From NCBI GenBank assembly GCA_963753385.1, contig CAVWCC010000008.1, forward strand, positions 186,001-250,000: a stretch of DNA of 64,000 nucleotides, given 5' to 3'. Under the pieces are notes generated by a model. That model was given only the letters and a program-made list of their open reading frames with translations, made no database searches and had not been told where the DNA came from. How positions within the stretch are numbered: position 1 is the stretch's first letter; each line of letters begins with the position of its first letter. This DNA is from JALZKA01 sp963753385 (lineage in GTDB: Bacteria; Actinomycetota; Thermoleophilia; Solirubrobacterales; 70-9). Positions 8,040-16,846 of the stretch are shown here, in pieces. The translations under genes and the position numbers were made by a program.

Positions 8040-8088
8040 GGCGGAGTCCGTAGGACGGAGCCGAGCCCCGCCGTTGTTGAGGCGGCTT
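8034..8088. repeat. 55-base dispersed repeat, copy 1
   Basis: The sequence from CAGTGAGGCGGAG to GAGGCGGCTT, including the stop codon of the WecA-type gene, recurs at 42844-42899 with a single one-base indel. It can fold as two hairpins: GTCC/GGAC around a short loop, and CCGCC-GTTGTTGA-GGCGG. Both copies sit on a gene boundary. Confidence 0.75.
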
Positions 8089-8093
8089 TCCTA

Positions 8094-8157
8094 CTTAGTT
8101 TCCGGCGTTACTAAGCCGTAACTCGCCCCGGCGGGAGTCCTCGCATATTGGATATGC
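8094..8157. promoter_or_regulatory. candidate control region of the ATP synthase operon
   Basis: The 224-base gap before atpZ contains three small inverted repeats: CTTAGT (8094-8099) with ACTAAG (8110-8115), GTTAC (8106-8110) with GTAAC (8117-8121), and the AT-rich GCATAT-TGG-ATATGC (8143-8157). The last stands out in this GC-rich sequence and could be an operator or hold the -10 region. No exact promoter can be assigned. Confidence 0.35.
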
Positions 8158-8263
8158 TCGGCCTGCCGCACGGGACTCGGCACGACGCCATCCCGGAGCG
8201 GCTATCTCTTCCTAGGCAGCCGATCGAAACCGCTCTTGTCCGCTCCCCACTCCAGAGACTCAG

Positions 8264-8461
8264 ATGAGTTCTCCTCGCCCGACGAGGGCGGATGCCGCCA
8301 CCGCCGGCATCGGAGTGGTGGTGACGATGGTGGTCTTCGCCGCGGCCGGCTACGGCCTGGGCTCGCTGGTGGACCTGGCGGTTCCGCTGGGGCTGCTCGG
8401 CCTGTTCGCCGGCGTGTTCGTGGGTCTTGCACTTGTCCACGCTCGCTTTAGACGGATCTAG
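8264..8461 (+). CDS. atpZ: AtpZ-like ATP synthase accessory membrane protein
   Basis: A 65-residue protein with two predicted membrane helices (about 16-34 and 38-58) joined by a short loop, the layout of the AtpZ/AtpI-like F0F1-ATPase accessory family. These proteins are encoded just before atpI/atpB and help the c-ring assemble or supply Mg. It is the first gene of the atp operon here. Identification rests on size, hydropathy and position. Confidence 0.65.
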   Translation: MSSPRPTRADAATAGIGVVVTMVVFAAAGYGLGSLVDLAVPLGLLGLFAGVFVGLALVHARFRRI

Positions 8462-8858
8462 CTCCGCCCCTCGCGAGGCTCGCGGGGGCAGCCTGGTCCG
8501 CTACGCGGATCTGGCGCTGCTCGCCCTCGCGCTGCCCGTCTTCCTGCTCGCGGACTGGCCGATGGTGGGCTACGCGGCCGCGGCCGGAGCCTGGCTCCTC
8601 CAGCGCGGGATCCTCTTCGCGGTCGAGCGCCGCGTCGCGGTTTCGCTCGCGCGCGGGGAGCGACGCTCGGCGATGGGCTTCACGGCGGCCTCCGCGCTTG
8701 GGCGGGTCTGGTTGCTCACGCTCGCGGTGCTCGTCGTCGGCCTGACCGCGGGCGACGAGGACGGCCTCGCGGCGGCGTTGCTCCTGGTGCTCCTGTTCAC
8801 GGTCCAGATGGCGACCTCGGCCCTGACGCGGCTCCTGAACGCGGAGGGATCTCGATGA
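8427..8858 (+). CDS. atpI: ATP synthase subunit I-like membrane protein
   Basis: A 143-residue membrane protein with four predicted helices, placed between atpZ and atpB as AtpI is in many actinobacteria; AtpI acts in assembly of the c-ring. Sequence is poorly conserved, so position is the main evidence. No ATG exists in the upstream part; TTG at 8427 (or the in-frame TTG at 8433) is the likely start, overlapping the end of atpZ by about 35 bases. Its stop overlaps the atpB ATG as ATGA. Confidence 0.6.
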   Translation: MHLSTLALDGSSSAPREARGGSLVRYADLALLALALPVFLLADWPMVGYAAAAGAWLLQRGILFAVERRVAVSLARGERRSAMGFTAASALGRVWLLTLAVLVVGLTAGDEDGLAAALLLVLLFTVQMATSALTRLLNAEGSR

Positions 8859-9787
8859 GCCGCCTGAGTCGCATGAGCCGGAAGGCGAAGATCTTCCTGG
8901 CACTCGGCCTCTACTTCGGGATCACGATCCTGCTGATCGTGATCCTCGGCAACGAGGGTAAGAACGAAGCGTTCCAGCCACAGAACGAGTTCAAGCTCGA
9001 GCCCTGGATCGAGATCGACATCGCGGGCATCGACTTCTCGATCAACAAGGCCGTGCTCTACCTGCTCTTGGCGAGCGGGCTGACGATGGGAACGATGCTT
9101 TGGATCTCCCGCCGGATGCACACCACCCCGAACAAGATCCAGACGCTGGTCGAGGTCGCCTACGACCTGACCGCCAAGAACATCACCGCCGGCAACCTCG
9201 GCGAGGGGACGAAGATGGCGAACCGCTGGTTCCCGTTCATCGCCGCGCTGTTTTTCTTCATCTGGTTCTCGAACATGATCGGGTTCCTGCCGCTGCCGAT
9301 CAACACGGAGCACAAGGTGGACATCCTCGGCGTGGAGGTCCCCTCGTTCGCGCTCTACGCCGCCACCGCCAACCTCTCGGTGCCGCTGATCCTGACCCTG
9401 ATCGTCTGGGGCTCGTACCACGTCGAGGGCATCCGGGCCAAGGGGTTCTTCGGCTACCTGAAGAGCTGGCTGCCGGCCGGGCTCGAGGACATGAACCCGG
9501 CGTTCAAGGCGTTCATCTTCGTGATCGAGGCGATCTCGCACTTCGCCCGCCTGATCTCGCTCTCGGTGCGGCTCTTCGCGAACATCCTCGCCGGGCACCT
9601 GCTGCTGCTGTTCATGGGCGGCGGGCTCGCGGTCCTGCTCGGCGTGGCGGCGCTGGGCGTCCTGACCTTCCCGCTCGCGTTCTTCTTCTTCATCCTGGAG
9701 GTGGGGCTGATCGCCACGCTCCAGGCGTTCATCTTCTCGACCCTGACGGCGATCTACCTCGGCGGCGCGACCGCCGAGACCCATTAG
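8855..9787 (+). CDS. atpB: F-type ATP synthase subunit a
   Basis: A 310-residue membrane stator subunit that forms the proton half-channels against the c-ring. Seen: several long hydrophobic helices and the signature helix with the essential arginine in LSVRLFANILAGH, followed by the Phe-rich helix FPLAFFFFILEVGLIA with its conserved glutamate. Two in-frame ATGs at the start (Met1 and Met7) are possible; the first overlaps the upstream stop. An AAAAAGGAG-type ribosome site for atpE follows the stop at 9787. Confidence 0.95.
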   Translation: MSRLSRMSRKAKIFLALGLYFGITILLIVILGNEGKNEAFQPQNEFKLEPWIEIDIAGIDFSINKAVLYLLLASGLTMGTMLWISRRMHTTPNKIQTLVEVAYDLTAKNITAGNLGEGTKMANRWFPFIAALFFFIWFSNMIGFLPLPINTEHKVDILGVEVPSFALYAATANLSVPLILTLIVWGSYHVEGIRAKGFFGYLKSWLPAGLEDMNPAFKAFIFVIEAISHFARLISLSVRLFANILAGHLLLLFMGGGLAVLLGVAALGVLTFPLAFFFFILEVGLIATLQAFIFSTLTAIYLGGATAETH

Positions 9788-9802
9788 AAAAAGGAGTAGT
9801 CC

Positions 9803-10081
9803 ATGGACCTGTTGATCCCACTCGCCCAGTCGACCGAGGTGGTCACCGACGTCGGCGTGACGGACGCCGGCAAGGCGATCGCCCTCGGCGTCGGTGCGGG
9901 CCTCGGCTCGATCGGGGCCGGCATCGGCATCGGCATCATCTTCGGCAAGGAGATCGAGTCGGTCGCGCGCCAGCCCGAGATGCGGGACGAGCTGCAGTCG
10001 ATCCGCTGGCTCGGCTTCGCGCTGACCGAGGCGGTCGCGTTCTACACGTTCATCTTCGGCCTGATCGCGTTCTTCCTCTAG
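9803..10081 (+). CDS. atpE: F-type ATP synthase subunit c
   Basis: A 92-residue hairpin of two membrane helices; c-ring subunit that carries protons. Helix 1 has the Gly/Ala packing repeat GAGLGSIGAGIGIGIIFG (31-48), the polar loop has ARQPE, and helix 2 has the ion-binding Glu76 in ALTEAVAFY. The residue after Glu76 is Ala and not Ser/Thr, so the site looks proton-type, not sodium-type. The N-terminus is some 10-15 residues longer than in E. coli. A good ribosome site (AAAAAGGAG) precedes the ATG. Confidence 0.95.
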   Translation: MDLLIPLAQSTEVVTDVGVTDAGKAIALGVGAGLGSIGAGIGIGIIFGKEIESVARQPEMRDELQSIRWLGFALTEAVAFYTFIFGLIAFFL

Positions 10082-10085
10082 GTCC

Positions 10086-11222
10086 ATGGACGTACTGGGC
10101 GACATCGGCCTCTTCCTGCTCGCGCAGGCCGAGGAGGCGCACACCGAGGACGAGGGCGGCAGCTTCCTCGTCTCGCCGGGGCTGGGCCTCATGCTCTGGA
10201 CCCTGCTCCTGTTCGGGGTCACGATGTACGTGCTCTCGAAGACCGCGTTCCCGCGGATCTCGGAGGCGCTCGAGAAGCGGGCGAACCTGATCCGCGAGAA
10301 CATCGAGGACTCCGAGAAGACGCGCCAGGAGGCCGAGCAGCTGCTCGAGGAGTACCGGGCCCGCCTCAAGGAGGCCCGCGAGCAGGCGGACGACATCAAC
10401 GCCCGGGCGCGGAAGGCCGCCGACGCCGCCGTGGCCGAGGCCACCTCCGAGGGCAAGGCGAAGCGCGAGGAGCTGGTCGCGGCCGCGCGCAAGGACATCG
10501 AGACCGAGACCCGGCGCTCGCTGGAGCAGATCCGCAAGGAGGTCGCCGACCTGACGGTGCTGGCCACCGAGACGCTCACCAAGAAGTCGCTGACCGGCGC
10601 CGACCACGAGAAGCTGGTCGAGGAGGCGCTCGCCGAGGTCGACTTCGGCGCGCTCGCCGGCGACGCGAACGGGGGGTGCAAAGAGCTAGTGGAGGAGATC
10701 GCCCGTGTGTACGGCGACGCGCTGTTCGATGTCGCCAAGGAGGCCGGCAGGCTCGACGAGGTCCACGAGGAGCTCGGCCAGTTCGTCGACGCGCTCCAGG
10801 GCAACCGCGACCTCCAGATCTTCCTGTTCAGCCCGTACTTCTCGTCGGCCGAGAAGCGGGACGGGATCGCCAAGGTCATCGAGGGCGGGGACGAGGAGCT
10901 GGTGAACTTTCTCGAGCTGCTCGCCGAGAAGCACCGGATGCCTGCGATCTTCAGGATCCGTGGCCACTTCGACGAGAAGTGGGCGGTGGAAAACCGTCGG
11001 CTCGAGGTGCGGCTGACGAGCGCCGTGCCGCTCGACCCGAGCGTCGTCGAGCACGTCGGCCAGGAGATCGAGCGCAAGACCAACAAGCGAATCGACCTCG
11101 ACAGCGAGGTCGACGAGGAAATCCTCGGCGGCCTCGTGCTTCGCGTGGGCAACATGGTGCTCGACGCCAGCCTGCGCTCGAAGCTGGAAAGACTGAGAAA
11201 GGAAGTCGCTTCGGCGGCATAA
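10086..11222 (+). CDS. atpF-atpH: ATP synthase subunits b and delta in one reading frame
   Basis: As read, one 378-residue protein: residues 1-197 are subunit b (membrane helix about 33-51, then a long charged coiled coil) and about 203-378 are subunit delta (ARVYGDALFDVAKEAG to the C-terminal VGNMVLDASLRSKLERL). The join lies on a run of six G (10671-10676). With five G, subunit b would end at a TAG that overlaps a GTG at 10689 (TAGTG), giving a separate delta of 177 residues, the family's normal length. Natural b-delta fusions occur in Mycobacterium, but the hidden stop/start pair makes an indel in the G run the likelier reading. Confidence 0.85.
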   Translation: MDVLGDIGLFLLAQAEEAHTEDEGGSFLVSPGLGLMLWTLLLFGVTMYVLSKTAFPRISEALEKRANLIRENIEDSEKTRQEAEQLLEEYRARLKEAREQADDINARARKAADAAVAEATSEGKAKREELVAAARKDIETETRRSLEQIRKEVADLTVLATETLTKKSLTGADHEKLVEEALAEVDFGALAGDANGGCKELVEEIARVYGDALFDVAKEAGRLDEVHEELGQFVDALQGNRDLQIFLFSPYFSSAEKRDGIAKVIEGGDEELVNFLELLAEKHRMPAIFRIRGHFDEKWAVENRRLEVRLTSAVPLDPSVVEHVGQEIERKTNKRIDLDSEVDEEILGGLVLRVGNMVLDASLRSKLERLRKEVASAA

Positions 11223-11237
11223 AGGAGCTGAAACCCA

Positions 11238-12866
<1,629 letters not shown>

Positions 12867-12869
12867 CCC

Positions 12870-13787
12870 ATGGCCACTCAGAAGGAAGTCAAGAACCGGA
12901 TCGCGAGCGTCAAGAACATCCACAAGATCACGCGCGCGATGGAGATGGTGGCCGCCGCCCGCCTGCGCCGCGCCGAGCAGCGGATCGACGCCATGCGCCC
13001 GTACGCCCAGGCGATCCGCAAGATGACGCGCGAGGTAGCCGAGTCCGCGGAGGGGGTCTCGACCAGGCTCCCGCTGCTCCAGCAGCGCGACGAGAAGCGA
13101 GTCGCGATCGTGCTGGTCACCGGCGACCGCGGCTTGGCCGGCGGCTTCAACACCCAGATCGTGCGCGAGGGCGTCCGCCTTCGCAGGGAGCTCGAGGGTG
13201 CGGGCACCGAGGTTTGGTTTTCCGTCGTCGGCCGCCGCGGGAACTCGACTATGACGTTCCGCGGCGAGAACGTCCGCTCCTCGTACGTCGGCTTCACCGA
13301 CCGCCCGGGATACCTGAACGCGCGCGAGATCTCCCACGACCTGGTCAACGCCTATCGCGACGAGGAGGTCGACCGAGTCGACATCGTCTACAACCGCTAC
13401 GTCTCGCCGCTGACGCAGTACGTGCGGCGCCAGACGCTCCTGCCGGTGCAGGAGGCGGAGGTGTTCGGGGAGGGGATTCCGGAGCCCGAGCAGCCGGCCG
13501 ACCCGGAGCTGGCCGAGGCGCACGCGAAGTCGGACCTGATCTACGAGCCGGACGCGGAGACGCTGCTCCCGTTCCTGTTCGAGGAGTACGTGGACCTCTC
13601 GGTCTACCGCGCGCTGCTCGAGTCCGCCGCCTCGGAGCACGGCGCGCGGATGACCGCGATGCGGAACGCATCGGAGAACGCGGACACGATGATCGACAAC
13701 CTGACGTTGGAGATGAACCGCGTCCGCCAGGCGGAGATCACGCAGGAAATCTTGGAAGTAGTCGCCGGGGCGGAAGCGCTCGGTTAA
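12870..13787 (+). CDS. atpG: F-type ATP synthase subunit gamma
   Basis: A 305-residue central shaft of F1. The N-terminal helix KNRIASVKNIHKITRAMEMV and the conserved block VTGDRGLAGGFN, together with the C-terminal ARMTAMRNASENADTMIDNL, are diagnostic. An insertion of about 25 mostly acidic residues (around 200-225, PEPEQPADPELAEAHAKSD) resembles loops seen in actinobacterial gamma subunits. Between atpA and atpD as usual. Confidence 0.96.
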   Translation: MATQKEVKNRIASVKNIHKITRAMEMVAAARLRRAEQRIDAMRPYAQAIRKMTREVAESAEGVSTRLPLLQQRDEKRVAIVLVTGDRGLAGGFNTQIVREGVRLRRELEGAGTEVWFSVVGRRGNSTMTFRGENVRSSYVGFTDRPGYLNAREISHDLVNAYRDEEVDRVDIVYNRYVSPLTQYVRRQTLLPVQEAEVFGEGIPEPEQPADPELAEAHAKSDLIYEPDAETLLPFLFEEYVDLSVYRALLESAASEHGARMTAMRNASENADTMIDNLTLEMNRVRQAEITQEILEVVAGAEALG

Positions 13788-13799
13788 TTGAGGAGATAG

Positions 13800-15224
13800 A
13801 TGGCTGAGAACGCAAGCAACGGAAGCAACGTCGGCACGGTCGAGCAGGTATTGGGCGTCGTCGTCGACGTCGCGTTCCCCGACCAGCTGCCCGAGATCTA
13901 CTCGGCGCTGAAGATCAGCGTCCCGGAGGGGGACGGCCGCACGGCGATGGATCTCACCTGCGAGGTCCAGCAGCACCTGGGCGACGACCGCGTGCGCACC
14001 GTCGCGATGGACGCCACCGACGGCCTCCGGCGCGGCGACGCGGTGGAGGACCTCGGGGGGCCGATCACGGTGCCGGTGGGAGAGGGCACCCTCGGGCGGA
14101 TCTTCAACTTGCTGGGCGAGCCGATTGACCAGGCCGGTGACGTCAAGTACGACGAGCGCTGGCCGATCCACCGGCCCGCCCCCGAGGTCGAGGACCTCAC
14201 TCCGACCCAGGAGATGCTCGAAACGGGCATCAAGGTCGTCGACCTGCTCGCCCCGTACGCCAAGGGCGGCAAGGTCGGGCTGTTCGGCGGCGCCGGCGTC
14301 GGCAAGACGGTCCTGATCCAGGAGCTGATCCGCAACATCGCCGAGGAGCACGAGGGCTTCTCCGCGTTCTGCGGCGTCGGCGAGCGCTCGCGCGAGGGCA
14401 ACGACCTCTGGCTCGAGATGAAGGAGTCCGGCGTCATCGACCGGACGATGCTGGTCTTCGGCCAGATGAACGAGCCGCCCGGAGCGCGCCTGCGCGTCGC
14501 GCTCTCGGGGCTGACGATGGCCGAGTACTTCCGCGAGCAGGGCGGCAAGGACGTGCTGCTGTTCATCGACAACATCTTCCGGTTCGTCCAGGCGGGCTCC
14601 GAGGTCTCGGCGCTGCTCGGGCGCATGCCCTCGGCGGTCGGCTACCAGCCGACGCTGGAGACCGAGATGGGCCAGCTCCAGGAGCGAATCACCTCGACAC
14701 AGCAGGGCTCGGTGACGTCGATCCAGGCCGTCTACGTGCCGGCCGACGACCTCACCGACCCGGCCCCGGCCTCGGTGTTCGCGCACCTGAATGCGACGAC
14801 GACGCTCTCGCGCGCCATCTCGGAGAAGGGGATCTACCCCGCCGTGGACCCGCTCGACTCGACGTCGACGATCCTGAAGGCCGACATCCTCGGCGAGGAT
14901 CATTACCGGACCGCAACCGAGGTCCAGGAGGTTCTGCAGCGCTACAAGGAGCTCCAGGACATCATCGCGATCCTTGGCATCGATGAGCTCTCTGACGACG
15001 ACAAGCTGGCGGTGAGCCGGGCGCGCAAGATCGAGCGCTTCCTCTCGCAGCCGTTCTTCGTCGCCGAGGCGTTCACGGGCCGCTCGGGCGAGTACGTCCC
15101 GGTCGCCGACACGGTTCGCGGCTTCCGCGAGATCCTCGACGGCGAGCACGACGACCGCCCGGAGGGCGACTTCTACATGAAGGGCGGCATCGACCAGGTG
15201 ACCGGCGCGGAGAAGTCGGAGTAG
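13800..15224 (+). CDS. atpD: F-type ATP synthase subunit beta
   Basis: A 474-residue catalytic subunit. P-loop GGAGVGKTVL, the catalytic glutamate in CGVGERSREGNDLW, Walker B LLFIDNIFRFVQAGSEVSA and the ALLGRMPSAVGYQPTL block are all intact. A GAGGAGATAG ribosome site immediately precedes the ATG. The C-terminal region SEYVPVADTVRGF is complete. Fully conserved gene; together with alpha it forms the alpha3beta3 hexamer. Confidence 0.98.
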   Translation: MAENASNGSNVGTVEQVLGVVVDVAFPDQLPEIYSALKISVPEGDGRTAMDLTCEVQQHLGDDRVRTVAMDATDGLRRGDAVEDLGGPITVPVGEGTLGRIFNLLGEPIDQAGDVKYDERWPIHRPAPEVEDLTPTQEMLETGIKVVDLLAPYAKGGKVGLFGGAGVGKTVLIQELIRNIAEEHEGFSAFCGVGERSREGNDLWLEMKESGVIDRTMLVFGQMNEPPGARLRVALSGLTMAEYFREQGGKDVLLFIDNIFRFVQAGSEVSALLGRMPSAVGYQPTLETEMGQLQERITSTQQGSVTSIQAVYVPADDLTDPAPASVFAHLNATTTLSRAISEKGIYPAVDPLDSTSTILKADILGEDHYRTATEVQEVLQRYKELQDIIAILGIDELSDDDKLAVSRARKIERFLSQPFFVAEAFTGRSGEYVPVADTVRGFREILDGEHDDRPEGDFYMKGGIDQVTGAEKSE

Positions 15225-15228
15225 CCGC

Positions 15229-15693
15229 GTGGCGGACGAGCACCGACTCGAGGCGCAGGTCCTCACTCCGGAGGGCGAGGTGTTCAGCGGCGAGCTGTTC
15301 CAGCTCTCGACCCGCACCTCCGTCGGCGAGGTGGGGATCCGCGCGCGCCACGCGCCGCTGGTCGCGCGGCTCGTGCCGAACGAGCTGCGCCTCTGGCCCA
15401 CCGAGAACGAGTCGGACGTGATCCGGTACGCGCAGGGCGAGGGCTGGCTCGAGGTGTTCGCGAACCGGGCGCGTGTGCTGGTCGCCGAGGCGGTGCCCCC
15501 GGGCGAGCTCGACGTCGCGGCCCTGCGTGAGCGCCTCGCGGATGCCGACGCAAGGGTGAAGGAGACCGAGGGCGAAGTTGAGGAGCCGGCCGCCCTTCCC
15601 GGCCGGCAGGCGACCCGCGGGTCCGCCGCCCATCAGCAGGCCGAGCGCGAGAGGGCGCGCGCCCAAGCGTTCATCGAGATCGCCGAGCGCTAG
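15229..15693 (+). CDS. atpC: F-type ATP synthase subunit epsilon
   Basis: A 154-residue F1 regulatory subunit. The N-terminal beta-sandwich runs from LEAQVLTPEGEVFSGE through SVGEVGIRARHAPLV; the C-terminal helical part is present but diverged and rich in Ala/Glu/Arg. GTG start four bases after the atpD stop. Last gene of the atp operon; 52 bases separate it from the M20 peptidase. Confidence 0.92.
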   Translation: MADEHRLEAQVLTPEGEVFSGELFQLSTRTSVGEVGIRARHAPLVARLVPNELRLWPTENESDVIRYAQGEGWLEVFANRARVLVAEAVPPGELDVAALRERLADADARVKETEGEVEEPAALPGRQATRGSAAHQQAERERARAQAFIEIAER

Positions 15694-15745
15694 GCGCGGT
15701 CGTGCCCGGCGCCAGGCCGGGTCACTATCTTCGACCGTTCACTTT

Positions 15746-16846
15746 ATGGACGAGCGACTGCTGACCGAAAAGCTGATCGGGTTCGACAGCTCGAGTGCCC
15801 AGGGCGTGAAGCTATGCGCCGGATTCGTGCGTGGCTGGCTCGAGGCGCGCGACGTCCAGGTGCACGAGATGACGGTCCGGGAGCTGCCCGTCTTGGTGGC
15901 GGACGCCGGGCCGGCGGACGCTCCGCTGACGGTCCTCCTCCACGGCCACCTCGACGTCGTTCCCGGGCACGAGGAGCAGTTCACCCCGCGGGTCGACGGC
16001 GACCGGCTCTTCGGGCGGGGCTCCTATGACATGAAGGGCGGCCTCGCGGCGTTGATGCTGGCGATCGCCGACCTCCAGTCGGTGCAGGGCGTCCGGGCGC
16101 GCCTCGGCATCGTTCCCGACGAGGAGTCGGAGGAGGAGGTCGAGCGGGGTTGCGACCTGCTTCTCGAGCACGGCTTCCTGGGTGACTTCGCGATCACCGG
16201 CGAGCCGACCGACATGCTGATCGGCGTGGCGGCGAAGGGCGTCCTGGCGATGCGGATCAGGGTGCCGGGCGTGGCCGCACACGGCGCCACGCCCTGGCTC
16301 GGGAAGAACGCGATCCTGAGGGCGATCGATGTGTTCCACCTGATCGAGTCGCTACCGTTTGCGGCGGAGAGCTCCGAGCTTTATGACCGGCCTTCCATCA
16401 ATCTCGGCCGGATCCTCGGAGGCGACGCCCTCAACAAGGTGCCCGACGCTTGCGTGATCGACGTTGACGTTCGTTACCTGCCCGAGCAGGACCCCGCCGC
16501 GATCCTCGATCAGGTCAACGGAATCGACGGCGCCGAGGTGATCTCGACGTTCACCCGGCCGCCGGCGCTGGTCGACCCGAAGTCGCCGTACGTGGTTGCG
16601 CTCTGCGACGCGGCCTCGCCGTACCACCCCGACGAGGTCACGTCGATCGGGCGCGACGGGGCGTCCGACGCGGTGTCGTTCCTACGCGCCGGGATCCCGG
16701 CCGTCGAGTTCGGGCCGCTCGGCTCCGGGCACCACGGGCCTGAGGAGTGGGTTTCGATCTCCTCGCTCGCGAGCTACCGGCACACGATCACCGACTTCGT
16801 CGAGACCCTTCCGCGGCGCCTGAGCAAGGCTGGAGCCGAGGCGTGA
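15746..16846 (+). CDS. M20-family metallopeptidase (ArgE/DapE/CPG2 type)
   Basis: A 366-residue cytosolic zinc amidohydrolase that removes an acyl or aminoacyl group from a small substrate. Zinc ligands and catalytic residues: His68 and the following Asp in LLHGHLDVVPG, bridging Asp95 in GRGSYDMKGG, the Glu-Glu pair in VPDEESEEE, Asp/Glu in TGEPTDM and the C-terminal His in GSGHHGPEEW. Domain insertion with VAAHGATPWLGKNAI is the dimerisation lid. Whether it is DapE, ArgE or a peptidase cannot be fixed; no lysine or arginine genes are near. The ATG at 15746 follows a TATCTT box. Its stop overlaps the LCP start. Confidence 0.85.
   Translation: MDERLLTEKLIGFDSSSAQGVKLCAGFVRGWLEARDVQVHEMTVRELPVLVADAGPADAPLTVLLHGHLDVVPGHEEQFTPRVDGDRLFGRGSYDMKGGLAALMLAIADLQSVQGVRARLGIVPDEESEEEVERGCDLLLEHGFLGDFAITGEPTDMLIGVAAKGVLAMRIRVPGVAAHGATPWLGKNAILRAIDVFHLIESLPFAAESSELYDRPSINLGRILGGDALNKVPDACVIDVDVRYLPEQDPAAILDQVNGIDGAEVISTFTRPPALVDPKSPYVVALCDAASPYHPDEVTSIGRDGASDAVSFLRAGIPAVEFGPLGSGHHGPEEWVSISSLASYRHTITDFVETLPRRLSKAGAEA

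Noticed and set aside
8120..8263. Additional small gene between the WecA-type gene and atpZ
   Set aside because: Short open frames there lack a ribosome site and plausible composition; the region looks regulatory.
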